DNA of 8,461 nucleotides from Acidobacteriaceae bacterium (GCA_030040115.1 JASHUH010000110.1:1-8461); one strand, 5' to 3'; counted from the stretch's first letter, positions 1 to 7,524 are shown. Notes: a model not told the origin generated them from the letters alone. Made by a program: numbers and translations.

Positions 1-1
1 G

Positions 2-1285
2 TTTGCGCAAAGCTCGCTGGCCCACGCCGATATTTTTGCCGCTGCCTGTTCGCTCTGGGGTCTGGCGTACGCGCTCCCTTGCCGCAACCGCAGGCCGGTG
101 ATCGCCGCGGTCTGGTTTTGGGCCGCGGCCTTATGCAAGGAAACCTCCATCGCCATCCCCCTCACCTTGGCCGCCATCTGCTTGGTCGAAGGTTTTCGCC
201 GCACCCCACCCGAGCGTTTCCGTCTCTGGCGCCAGGCCGCCGGGTTTTCTTCCTGCGTTCTGCCTCTGGCGGGCTGGTATGCGTTCCACTACGCCAAAAC
301 CGGCTATTTCTTCGGCAATCCTGCCTACTTCCGCTATAACGCCGAGTTCACCCTCGTCCCCCTCCGTATCCTGGCCGCCCTCGTCCATCGCGTCCTGCAC
401 CTCACCGCGCACATGAACCTGTTTGTCCCCGTCTTCATGGCCCTCGCCGCGCTGCTTCTCCCTCCGCGATCCGATGCCGCAGGCCACGACCGCCCCGCCA
501 TTGCCCCCGCCGCGCTGCGCAGCCTCTTTCTCCTGCTTCTGGTCGATGCCCTCCTGTTCAGCATCCTCGGCGGAGCCCTGCTCACCCGCTATCTGCTGCC
601 CATGTATCCCCTGGTGCTGCTGCTGGCGGTGACCACACTCTACCGCCGCGTCCCTTACTGGCAGGGGCTGGCCTTGCTCTCCGCCGCAGCCTTCCTCGCC
701 GGCCTCTTCATCGATCCGCCGTATGGTTTTGCTCCCGAAGATAATCTCGCCTACGCCCGCGTCGTCCGCATGCACCTGGCCGGCATCGACGAGCTTTCCC
801 GGGTCGATCCCGGGGCCACCGTGCTTACCGCCTGGCCCATGACCGACGAGCTCACCCGTCCCGAGCTTGGCTATGTCAAGGAGCCTTGGAACGTCGTGCG
901 CATCGAAGATTTCACCGCGCCGCAAATCGATCTTGCGGCCGGCGAGCCGGAGAGATACTCCGCCGCGCTGGTTTTCTCCACCAAGTACAACCCGCCCTCT
1001 CCGCTCCTCAGCTTGGGCGCCGAAAGTGCGGCCCTTGACGAGCGCTACTTCGGTTTGCATTACGATATGAAGCCGGAAACGATTGCCCGCCGCCTGGGAG
1101 GCGTTCTGGTCTGGAAAAACCAAGCCCAGGGCCTGTGGATTGCCCTCATCCGCTTTAACCGCCCCACGGAAGCGCGCTCGACGCGCCCACCCAATCCGCG
1201 CGCCGCCGCAGCCGCGCGCCCCCTAACGGATCCTTTCTTAGCTTGCAGGTCTCTGCCCGGCTCAAATGGATCGTGGGCGCCCTAG
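2..1285 (+). CDS. Membrane glycosyltransferase, GT39/ArnT-like, 5'-truncated by the window edge
   Basis: The reading frame is open from base 2 to a TAG at 1283-1285, giving 427 residues without the true start. The visible N-terminal part contains the segment SSLAHADIFAAACSLWGLAY followed by a CKETSIAIPL stretch, typical of polyprenyl-phosphate-sugar-dependent membrane glycosyltransferases (GT39, ArnT/PMT type); these move a sugar from a lipid carrier to an acceptor at the membrane. About five or more hydrophobic helices follow (roughly nt 98-200, 235-300, 370-470, 515-630, 655-720), including an RYLLPMYPLVLL segment. A soluble C-terminal domain of about 150 residues (nt 720-1170) comes next. 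The catalytic acidic residues of the first periplasmic loop would lie upstream of the window. The last ~40 residues are low-complexity, rich in R, P and A, and look like readthrough rather than conserved protein. Family is fairly sure; acceptor and donor are unknown. Confidence 0.75.
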   Translation, partial: FAQSSLAHADIFAAACSLWGLAYALPCRNRRPVIAAVWFWAAALCKETSIAIPLTLAAICLVEGFRRTPPERFRLWRQAAGFSSCVLPLAGWYAFHYAKTGYFFGNPAYFRYNAEFTLVPLRILAALVHRVLHLTAHMNLFVPVFMALAALLLPPRSDAAGHDRPAIAPAALRSLFLLLLVDALLFSILGGALLTRYLLPMYPLVLLLAVTTLYRRVPYWQGLALLSAAAFLAGLFIDPPYGFAPEDNLAYARVVRMHLAGIDELSRVDPGATVLTAWPMTDELTRPELGYVKEPWNVVRIEDFTAPQIDLAAGEPERYSAALVFSTKYNPPSPLLSLGAESAALDERYFGLHYDMKPETIARRLGGVLVWKNQAQGLWIALIRFNRPTEARSTRPPNPRAAAAARPLTDPFLACRSLPGSNGSWAP

Positions 1286-1306
1286 GTCCCGATTTTGGGG
1301 CCTGGG
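1281..1306 (+). terminator. Hairpin at the 3' end of the glycosyltransferase gene
   Basis: CCTAGGTCCC (1281-1290) pairs with GGGGCCTGGG (1297-1306) around the loop GATTTT. This gives ten pairs, two of them G-U. The stem includes the TAG stop at 1283-1285. No T-run follows, so intrinsic termination is only a possibility. The neighbouring ymdB converges from the other side. Confidence 0.35.
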
Positions 1307-1343
1307 ATACCACGAATCTAAGCCGTCAAGATGTTAGCCGCTC

Positions 1344-2141
1344 TCACTCTCCCAGCATCAAGCGCTGAATCCCCGTCGCCCGGCCCGTCTGCGCGTCACA
1401 CCCAATCAGCGCCGCGCACATCTTGGGATTCCCCTTGGCCGCCTCGAATTTTCCCGGCATCCCGGTCAGGAATCGTTGCAGCACCAGTTCCCGTTCCACG
1501 CCGATCACGCTGTCGTACGGGCCGCTCATGCCCACATCGGTCTGGTACGCGGTCCCACCCGGCAGCACCCGCTCGTCGGCCGTGGGCACATGCGTGTGCG
1601 TGCCCAGCACCGCCGTGACGCGCCCGTCCAAATACCACCCCATGGCGATCTTTTCGCTCGTCACCTCGGCGTGAAAGTCCACCACGATCACCTTGGCCCG
1701 TATCCCCTGGAGCACCGTGTCGATGCACTCAAACGGATCGTTGGTTCCCGGCATATATACGCGGCCCTGCAGGTTCACCACCGCGAATTCCACGCCGCTC
1801 GCCGTCGCGCCTTCAAACACGCCGTACCCCGGCGTTCCGCGCTGAAAATTCGCCGGCCGCAGCAGCCGTCGCGGCCGCTCCGCGCTTCCAGATTTTGGAG
1901 AAGTGAGATAGTCGATCAATTCCTTCTTATCCCACACGTGATTGCCCGTCGTCAGCACGTCCGCGCCCAGGTCGAAAATCTCCTCGGCAATCGCCGGCGT
2001 CACGCCAAACCCACCCGCGGCGTTCTCCACGTTGACGACGGTCAGCTCCACGCCGTGCGCCACGCGCACGTGCCCCATGTGCTCGTGCACAATCCTGCGC
2101 CCCGCGTGCCCGAAAATGTCGCCGACAAAGAGAATATTCAA
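1344..2141 (-). CDS. ymdB: TIGR00282-family metallophosphoesterase (YmdB-like)
   Basis: This 265-residue protein matches the length and motif order of Bacillus subtilis YmdB, a dimetal phosphodiesterase reported to act on 2',3'-cyclic nucleotides and to influence RNA turnover and biofilm decisions. Metal-ligand motifs are all present: GD at residue 8, EN at 39-40, GNH at 66-68, DFHAE at 155-159 and GTHTH at 180-184. RPANF (95-99), VNLQGR (122-127) and TDVGMSGPYD near the C-terminus are also characteristic. The start codon is TTG (2139-2141). It is forced, because an in-frame TAG lies six codons upstream with no other start between; an AGGAG ribosome site sits 12 nt upstream. The gene is downstream of lysS and the four-helix-bundle gene on the same strand, and its leader contains the GGGACTA repeat tract. 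Identification is firm; the exact substrate here is not known. Confidence 0.93.
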   Translation of the reverse strand: MNILFVGDIFGHAGRRIVHEHMGHVRVAHGVELTVVNVENAAGGFGVTPAIAEEIFDLGADVLTTGNHVWDKKELIDYLTSPKSGSAERPRRLLRPANFQRGTPGYGVFEGATASGVEFAVVNLQGRVYMPGTNDPFECIDTVLQGIRAKVIVVDFHAEVTSEKIAMGWYLDGRVTAVLGTHTHVPTADERVLPGGTAYQTDVGMSGPYDSVIGVERELVLQRFLTGMPGKFEAAKGNPKMCAALIGCDAQTGRATGIQRLMLGE

Positions 2142-2153
2142 AGGCGTTCGATA

Positions 2154-2158
2154 CTCCT
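2154..2158 (-). promoter_or_regulatory. Ribosome binding site for ymdB (TTG start)
   Basis: AGGAG on the minus strand lies 12 nt before the TTG start of ymdB, somewhat farther than ideal. The in-frame TAG at 2157-2159 overlaps it and excludes any longer start. Confidence 0.55.
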
Positions 2159-2166
2159 ATGCGAAA

Positions 2167-2220
2167 GGGACTAGGGACTAGGGACTAGGGACTAGGGACT
2201 AGGGACTGAGGGACTAAGGG
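2167..2220. repeat. GGGACTA heptamer tandem repeat
   Basis: Five perfect GGGACTA units run from 2167 to 2201. They are followed by octamer variants GGGACTGA (2202-2209) and GGGACTAA (2210-2217) and a partial GGG. Each junction creates the palindrome CTAG. The tract fills most of the 72-bp gap between the four-helix-bundle gene and ymdB. On the minus strand it supplies the TAG stop of the four-helix-bundle gene (2214-2216). Two more octamer copies in inverted orientation lie on the other side of that gene at 2599-2614. Confidence 0.95.
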
Positions 2221-2588
2221 AATGTGGACTTCCTTGGCTGGATTGACTTCATCAACGCACCGAGAAGTCTGCCAACGTCGTCACAGAGGTGCTCGGTCAC
2301 ATCAAGGGCCGCTGAAGTTCCGAAGCCGAGCCTTCTGGCGATGAAGATCTGGGTTTCAATCTCGCAGCACGACCCTCGTGCGTGACCAAGGAAAAGGTGA
2401 TACTCACCCTTTGTGGAGCGGCCGTAGCCTTCCGCGATGTTACTCGCGACTGAGACAGACGCCCTCCTCATTTGATTTGTTAGACCAAAGCGCTTCGAAT
2501 CCGGAAAAAGCGAAGTGAGCTTGTAAATCTCGACGGTCAACTCGGCAGCCTTCTGCCAGGCAATAAGGTCCTTGAACGACTGTCCCAT
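2214..2588 (-). CDS. Four-helix-bundle protein, S23 / rRNA intervening-sequence type
   Basis: This 124-residue protein carries the hallmarks of the TIGR02436 four-helix-bundle family: FKDLIAWQKA near the N-terminus, FPDSKRFGLTNQMRRASVSV at about 28-47, SNIAEGYGR at 49-57, and GSCCEIETQ with IARRLGFG at about 72-89. Relatives are encoded inside intervening sequences of 23S rRNA genes, as stand-alone genes, or as the Avd accessory protein of diversity-generating retroelements. Their biochemical role is mostly unknown, although nucleic-acid binding has been proposed. No reverse transcriptase or rRNA is present here. The ATG start (2586-2588) is preceded by GGAG, 6 nt away, which overlaps the region just after the lysS stop; the gap to lysS is 10 bp, so translational coupling is likely. 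The gene's TAG stop lies inside the heptamer tract. GC is about 54%, lower than most neighbours, which fits late acquisition. Confidence 0.9.
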   Translation of the reverse strand: MGQSFKDLIAWQKAAELTVEIYKLTSLFPDSKRFGLTNQMRRASVSVASNIAEGYGRSTKGEYHLFLGHARGSCCEIETQIFIARRLGFGTSAALDVTEHLCDDVGRLLGALMKSIQPRKSTFP

Positions 2589-2598
2589 GGCTTTCTCC

Positions 2599-4296
<1,698 letters not shown>

Positions 4297-4335
4297 GCCT
4301 GGTTTTTCCTGAGAAAATCGAAAGGTCCAATCGCC

Positions 4336-4341
4336 AGTATA
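4336..4341 (-). promoter_or_regulatory. Possible -10 box for lysS
   Basis: TATACT on the minus strand lies about 40 nt upstream of the lysS ATG at 4296, in the divergent lysS/atpZ gap. No good -35 hexamer is visible at the expected distance, so this is a weak call. It supports the shorter lysS start. Confidence 0.3.
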
Positions 4342-4381
4342 GCGACTGGCTAAGCCGCTTTCGCCCTCCCCGCCGCTCATC

Positions 4382-4729
4382 GTGTATAACCACGTTGGAG
4401 TGCCCTTCCACCCTCCCATTCCGGACCCCAAGCCGAGCGGCAAGCCCTCCGGCGTCATCGACGCTATCGTTCAGGCCGAAAAGATGATCCAGGTCGCGCT
4501 CATCCTTCCCTGTTCAGCCTTCATTGGCTGGCTGGCCGGCGCCTGGCTCGGCCGTCGTCTCCATCAGCCCTGGATTGCCCTTGTCGGCATTGTCTTTGGC
4601 GGCGTTTCCGGCCTGGTCTACGTAGTCCGCCTTGCGCTCCAGGCCGGCAACGAGTCAGCCCGCCTCGACTCCCGCGGCCCCGGCAATCAGGATCCCTCCG
4701 GAAACGGAAAAGGTTCCAGCCAGCCATGA
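4382..4729 (+). CDS. atpZ: AtpZ/AtpI-like small membrane protein of the ATP synthase cluster
   Basis: A 115-residue protein with two predicted membrane helices (about 35-57 and 64-86) joined by a short basic turn (GRRLHQPW). The helices are glycine-rich in the style of the AtpZ family (F1Fo-ATPase subunit/Mg-Ca transporter type), whose members help assemble or supply the Fo sector. It opens the plus-strand cluster, and its TGA overlaps the next gene's ATG (ATGA, 4726-4729), indicating coupled translation. The N-terminus is uncertain. GTG at 4382 has no ribosome site; GTG at 4400, in frame and giving [10 protein letters not shown], is equally possible and would follow a TATAAC box at 4385-4390, perhaps as a leaderless message. 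The first 30 residues are proline-rich and hydrophilic, and the last 28 are polar and probably disordered. Family assignment rests on topology and context more than on invariant residues. Confidence 0.75.
   Translation: MYNHVGVPFHPPIPDPKPSGKPSGVIDAIVQAEKMIQVALILPCSAFIGWLAGAWLGRRLHQPWIALVGIVFGGVSGLVYVVRLALQAGNESARLDSRGPGNQDPSGNGKGSSQP
4385..4390 (+). promoter_or_regulatory. Possible -10 box for the atp cluster
   Basis: TATAAC is a near-consensus -10 hexamer in an otherwise GC-rich stretch, but no matching -35 is visible. A start 7-10 bases downstream would fall at 4397-4400, right at the GTG at 4400. If used, it excludes the GTG at 4382 as translation start. Confidence 0.3.
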
Positions 4730-5154
4730 CCGGGGAGACCCACTCCTTTGCCGCCCTCACCGATGCAGGTCTCGACGCCTTGCTCAAGCGCGCCCTGCGC
4801 ATCACCCTCATCATCGGCGCGCTCGCTTCGCTCATCCTCTGGAAAGCCGCGGGCTGGCGCAACGCCGCCATGCTGGCCACGGGCATGGCTATCTCCGCCG
4901 CCAGCATCTACGAGTGGCGCCGCCTGGTCCGCCTCATCAACAGTCATTTCGACCGCGCCCAGAGTGAACAACGCCCGCCCCCCCGGGGCGCGGCCCTTGC
5001 CGCCATCTTTTTCCTCTTCCGCCTCACCATCTTTGGCGGGGCCATTTATGGTAGCCTGAGATGTTTCCGAGGTTCGGTCGTAGCGCTTCTGTGCGGCCTT
5101 GGCCTTGCGGTCGTGGCTATGCTTTGGGAGGCGGTTCGCCTGCTACGCGACTGA
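4726..5154 (+). CDS. atpI: ATP synthase subunit I-like protein
   Basis: A 142-residue protein with four predicted membrane helices (about 25-40, 46-64, 88-108, 116-134) and a hydrophilic loop between the second and third (EWRRLVRL...FDRAQSEQRPPPRG). This topology, with the position directly before atpB, fits the ATP synthase I family (PF03899), small non-structural proteins reported to assist c-ring assembly. The ATG at 4726 overlaps the stop of the upstream gene by four bases, so the two are almost certainly translated together. Sequence conservation in this family is low, so the assignment leans on topology and synteny. A 101-bp gap with a small hairpin separates it from atpB. Confidence 0.75.
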   Translation: MTGETHSFAALTDAGLDALLKRALRITLIIGALASLILWKAAGWRNAAMLATGMAISAASIYEWRRLVRLINSHFDRAQSEQRPPPRGAALAAIFFLFRLTIFGGAIYGSLRCFRGSVVALLCGLGLAVVAMLWEAVRLLRD

Positions 5155-5200
5155 TCCTCAATCACCGGTCAGAGTATCGAAAATGCTGGGACCCTCCCTT

Positions 5201-5222
5201 GCAAACCGCGGTCTGGGTTTGC
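5201..5222 (+). other. Hairpin in the atpI-atpB gap
   Basis: GCAAACC (5201-5207) pairs perfectly with GGTTTGC (5216-5222) across an 8-nt loop. It lies about 33 nt before the atpB start. It has no T-run, so it is more likely a folding or processing site than a terminator; function is unproven. Confidence 0.35.
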
Positions 5223-5255
5223 GGCTGGTCGGGTCGCCGCCAGGGAACGGAATGA

Positions 5256-5996
5256 ATGCAGGAACTTGGCATTACCCATTTCTTTAATGCTATTTTTGGG
5301 CCCCTCTTCGCCTGGATGATGCAGTTGGTCGGCCTTCATCCCGTCCATCGCAACGCGCCCATTAACGATACTTTCGCCCTCGAGATGCTGGTGGCCTGCG
5401 GGCTCATCGCCTTTTTCATCGTCGTCCGCCTCACCCTTTCGGTCGAGCACCCCAACCCGGCGCAGCACATCGCCGAAATCATTCACGAGACCGTCGGCGG
5501 CCTGGCCGACCAGGTCATCGGCCATGGCTACGAGCGCTTTCAGGCCTTCGTTACCTGCGTCGGCCTTTTCATCCTGCTGAATAACCTCATCGGCCTCCTG
5601 CTCGGCCTCGTTCCCGGCGTCATTACCCCTACCGGCGAGCCGGTTGTGCCCTTGGGCATTGCCGTCCTCACGTTTCTCTACTACAACTTCCACGGAGTGC
5701 GGGTGCACGGGCCTCGTTACATCAAGCAGTTTTTAGGCCCGCTGTGGTGGCTCGCCCCGCTGATGTTCATCATCGAGATCGTCTCCCACCTGGCGCGCAT
5801 GTTGTCGCTCACCGTTCGTCTTTACGCCAACATGTTCGCCAGCGACCTGTTGACGCTGGTGTGGTTCTCGATCATTCCCATCGCCGTGCCGGCCGTTTTC
5901 CTGGGCCTGCACTTTGCGGTATCGGTCATTCAAGCCTTCGTCTTTATGCTGCTGGCCATGATTTACCTGTCCATGGCGGTGGCGCACGATCACTGA
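5256..5996 (+). CDS. atpB: F1Fo ATP synthase subunit a
   Basis: Subunit a forms the ion half-channels of the Fo motor, next to the c-ring in the inner membrane. The 246-residue protein has five to six hydrophobic helices. The essential arginine is R188 in LSLTVRLYANMF (183-194), the counterpart of E. coli R210. D197 occupies the place of E. coli E219, and Q226 in SVIQAFVFMLLAMIYLSMA matches Q252. NNLIGLLLGLVPG at 109-121 is also typical. The start ATG at 5256 follows AGGGA with nine bases of spacing; an overlapping out-of-frame ATG at 5252 is ignored. The final codons GAT CAC TGA are the first unit of a GATCACT tandem tract, so the last two residues and the stop are repeat-encoded. The gene sits between atpI and atpE in the expected order, but an unusually long gap separates it from atpE. 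Confidence 0.96.
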   Translation: MQELGITHFFNAIFGPLFAWMMQLVGLHPVHRNAPINDTFALEMLVACGLIAFFIVVRLTLSVEHPNPAQHIAEIIHETVGGLADQVIGHGYERFQAFVTCVGLFILLNNLIGLLLGLVPGVITPTGEPVVPLGIAVLTFLYYNFHGVRVHGPRYIKQFLGPLWWLAPLMFIIEIVSHLARMLSLTVRLYANMFASDLLTLVWFSIIPIAVPAVFLGLHFAVSVIQAFVFMLLAMIYLSMAVAHDH

Positions 5997-6015
5997 CCAC
6001 TGATCACTGATCGCT
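5988..6015. repeat. GATCACT heptamer tandem repeat at the atpB stop
   Basis: Four consecutive 7-bp units: GATCACT (5988-5994), GACCACT, GATCACT and GATCGCT (ending 6015). Three keep the GATC palindrome. The first unit contains the atpB terminal codons and stop. Confidence 0.85.
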
Positions 6016-6027
6016 AACCAGATTCCG

Positions 6028-6048
6028 CCGGAGGCGCTTCCGCTCCGG
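6028..6048 (+). other. Hairpin in the atpB-atpE gap
   Basis: CCGGAGGCG (6028-6036) pairs with CGCTCCGG (6041-6048) around a CTTC loop, leaving one bulged G. It lies about 30 nt after the atpB stop. It may stabilise or mark processing of the message between subunit a and the highly expressed subunit c. No T-run follows. Confidence 0.4.
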
Positions 6049-6099
6049 ACCAACGGTAGGCCACAAGCGTGAGGGGGCCAAAGGCGTGGAGGCAACTTC

Positions 6100-6127
6100 T
6101 AGCCGTTAGCTCCAAGCTCTTAGCTCC
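6100..6127. repeat. TAGCTCC degenerate heptamer tract
   Basis: Four units in 7-bp register: TAGCCGT, TAGCTCC, AAGCTCT, TAGCTCC. Three contain the AGCT palindrome. It is non-coding, in the atpB-atpE gap. Confidence 0.65.
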
Positions 6128-6166
6128 GGCATGGGAAAGCCAAGCTCCATGGTTTCCCGCAACCGG

Positions 6167-6201
6167 GCGAGAGGCGAGGAGCGAGAAGCTGAAAGCTGCT
6201 T
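6167..6201. repeat. GCGAGAA degenerate heptamer tract
   Basis: Five units in 7-bp register: GCGAGAG, GCGAGGA, GCGAGAA, GCTGAAA, GCTGCTT. The last two units create AGCT at their junctions. It is non-coding and about 65 nt upstream of atpE. Together with the two preceding tracts it accounts for about a third of the 269-bp gap; no gene is supported in the remainder. Confidence 0.55.
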
Positions 6202-6256
6202 TTCCGCCGGCACGGTGAGCCTCAACCACCCCCTGGTGGCCAGATTTCATGGAAGC

Positions 6257-6261
6257 AGGAG
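6257..6261 (+). promoter_or_regulatory. Ribosome binding site for atpE
   Basis: AGGAG lies four bases before ATG 6266. It decides the start in favour of the short form and against the in-frame ATGs at 6131 and 6149, which would add a non-conserved stretch encoded by the repeat-rich gap. Confidence 0.7.
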
Positions 6262-6265
6262 AACT

Positions 6266-6565
6266 ATGCGGAAACTTCAATATCTGTTCATGGCCCTGGC
6301 GGCGCTCTGCTTTGCCACGCCGGTGTTCGCGCAGAACGGCGCCACGCCTGCGATCAACCTCATCCCCATCGGCGCCGGACTCGGTATGGGCTTGGCCGCC
6401 GGCTTGTGCGGCGTAGGCCAGGGGCGCGCCGTCGGCTCTGCCTGCGAGTCGCTGGCCCGCAATCCCGGAACCCGACCCGGCATCATGCTGTTCCTGGTCC
6501 TCGGCCTCGCCTTCATTGAGTCGTTGACCCTGTTCACCCTGGTCATCGTCTTCGCCAAAATGTAA
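6266..6565 (+). CDS. atpE: F1Fo ATP synthase subunit c, with N-terminal presequence
   Basis: Subunit c is the ring-forming proteolipid that carries ions through Fo. The 99-residue product has an N-terminal segment MRKLQYLFMALAALCFATPVFA that looks like a signal peptide (basic start, hydrophobic core, FA-Q cleavage context at 22/23). The remaining 77 residues match the normal length of a c subunit. Helix 1 (about 30-55) is the glycine-rich wall and contains GVGQG with Q52. The polar loop is ARNPG (64-68). Helix 2 (about 72-96) carries the ion-binding carboxylate E85 in LAFIESLTLF. Q52 and E85-S86 overlap with Na+-site residues of Ilyobacter c subunit, but the tyrosine and threonine of that site are L/F here, so coupling ion is unresolved. 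The gene lies 269 bp after atpB and is followed within 7 nt by a large hairpin; no atpF follows. Confidence 0.95.
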   Translation: MRKLQYLFMALAALCFATPVFAQNGATPAINLIPIGAGLGMGLAAGLCGVGQGRAVGSACESLARNPGTRPGIMLFLVLGLAFIESLTLFTLVIVFAKM

Positions 6566-6571
6566 ATCCCG

Positions 6572-6613
6572 GCAAGCCGCCCGGGTTCCGGCACCGGAGC
6601 CCGGGCAGCTTGC
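6572..6613 (+). terminator. Large stem-loop directly after atpE
   Basis: GCCCGGGTTCCG (6579-6590) pairs with CGGAGCCCGGGC (6595-6606) around a GCAC loop: twelve pairs with one G-U. After one mismatch the stem continues for six more pairs, GCAAGC (6572-6577) with GCTTGC (6608-6613). It begins 7 nt after the atpE stop, between convergent genes, so it could serve either strand. There is no clear T-run, so factor-assisted termination or 3'-end protection is as likely as intrinsic termination. Confidence 0.65.
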
Positions 6614-6660
6614 TGCCTGTCGCCCGCCCTTGTTCCCGCCGCGCTCACGCTCCAACCACC

Positions 6661-7524
6661 TTATCGCAGGCTTTCGCTCGGCTCTCCGCCGTTCGAGCGC
6701 AGCATCTCAATCGCCTGCCGGTACCCCAGTTCCACAGGCAGCGGCGCAAATCGGCTTTCCTCCTCGACCGTGTCAAAGGTCCGGCTCTTCAAGAACACCC
6801 TCCCGCTCATTGCCATCTGAAGACGCACCGTCCGCCATTGTCCGCCGCCCACATCGGCTTGATCGATCTCGATCCACCCCCCCTTATTCAATCGCCCCAA
6901 CAACCCCCACCCAAAGTCCACATCGCGTTGCAGCGATCCCTTCAGCCGCGTCACCCGCTCCTGCGCCGGATCGATCCAAATCTCCCCGGCCATCGACTTG
7001 AGAATCTGCGTTTCCACGCCGGGAGGCGAAAAATCCGGGTCCGGTCGAAAATCAAATTTCTCCACCCTTCCTCCCCCGCTTTCCGCGGACCCCGCATACT
7101 GGTACACAAACGCCTTCGGCAGCGCGCGCAACACCGCCAGCGCGCGCGCCGCGTCTTCTGCTTCCTCCTGCTTGCGATGCCGCTGCCTCGCGGGGTCTTT
7201 GTCCAGCGCCGTCAACCGCGCCTGTTCCTTTTCTTCGGCCTCCGCATTCAGAGGTCGGTCATTCACTGAGAGCAGTCGGGCCATGTCGCCATCCTTGGTT
7301 TCGTAAATCTCCTTGGTGGTGGTGATCCGCGGGCTGCCTTTGCGCAGCAGGTAGCGCATGGGGTGATTTGGATCTTCGGCCGCGCGCAGTTCATTGGCCA
7401 GCGCCCGGTCCACCAGCGCCTGCGCCCCTTGCGGCGTAACCCAACTTTGGGCGGAAACAAGCGCCTGGACCCGCAGCATCAGAGCCCATGAGAACAGAAG
7501 ACCAACCAGGAAAGACTTGCGCAC
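6661..7524 (-). CDS. Secreted protein of unknown function
   Basis: I do not recognise a named family; it reads like a conserved acidobacterial exported protein. The 287-residue product begins with a signal peptide (about 1-25, cleavage likely in VSA-QSW). Residues 30-90 contain LRAAEDPNHPMRYLLRKGSPR and KEIYETKDGDMARLLSVNDR. Residues 94-130 are strongly charged and probably helical (EAEEKEQARL...RHRKQEEAEDAARAL). The C-terminal half is beta-rich (GEIWIDPAQERVTRLKGSL, GWIEIDQADVGGGQWRTVRL), recalling strands of LolA-like or outer-membrane lipoprotein-sorting folds; this likeness is inference. The start is GTG (7522-7524), forced by an in-frame TGA seven codons upstream with no other start between; a GAGGGA purine run directly precedes it. 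It is convergent with atpE and divergent from the bactofilin gene. No cysteine is present and no catalytic motif was seen. Confidence 0.8.
   Translation of the reverse strand: MRKSFLVGLLFSWALMLRVQALVSAQSWVTPQGAQALVDRALANELRAAEDPNHPMRYLLRKGSPRITTTKEIYETKDGDMARLLSVNDRPLNAEAEEKEQARLTALDKDPARQRHRKQEEAEDAARALAVLRALPKAFVYQYAGSAESGGGRVEKFDFRPDPDFSPPGVETQILKSMAGEIWIDPAQERVTRLKGSLQRDVDFGWGLLGRLNKGGWIEIDQADVGGGQWRTVRLQMAMSGRVFLKSRTFDTVEEESRFAPLPVELGYRQAIEMLRSNGGEPSESLR

Noticed and set aside
131..1123. 330-codon open frame on the minus strand opposite the glycosyltransferase gene
   Set aside because: Its product is compositionally odd (G/E/Q/R-rich) and has no domain; it is the antisense of a convincing membrane protein in GC-rich DNA.
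1476..2174. Plus-strand open frame opposite ymdB
   Set aside because: Histidine/arginine-rich antisense product with no domain; ymdB carries all its catalytic motifs on the other strand.
2167..2220. CRISPR array or phage attachment site
   Set aside because: Units are only 7 bp with no spacers, and no cas, integrase or tRNA gene is present.
2214..2588. Avd protein of a diversity-generating retroelement
   Set aside because: The family is related, but no reverse transcriptase, template repeat or variable repeat occurs in the window.
4297..4458. N-terminal extension of lysS to an upstream start
   Set aside because: The 54 extra residues do not resemble any LysRS, cross the likely promoter and overlap the start of atpZ. 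The ATG at 4296 begins the typical N-terminal helix.
5169..5708. Minus-strand open frame opposite atpB
   Set aside because: Antisense product of E/D/G-rich composition without recognisable domain; atpB is certain on the plus strand.
6131..6265. Longer atpE start inside the atpB-atpE gap
   Set aside because: It would translate repeat tracts into a non-conserved leader; the AGGAG at 6257-6261 points to ATG 6266.
6014..6655. Minus-strand open frame across the atpB-atpE gap and atpE
   Set aside because: Runs antisense through atpE and translates the repeat-rich gap; no domain and no convincing ribosome site.
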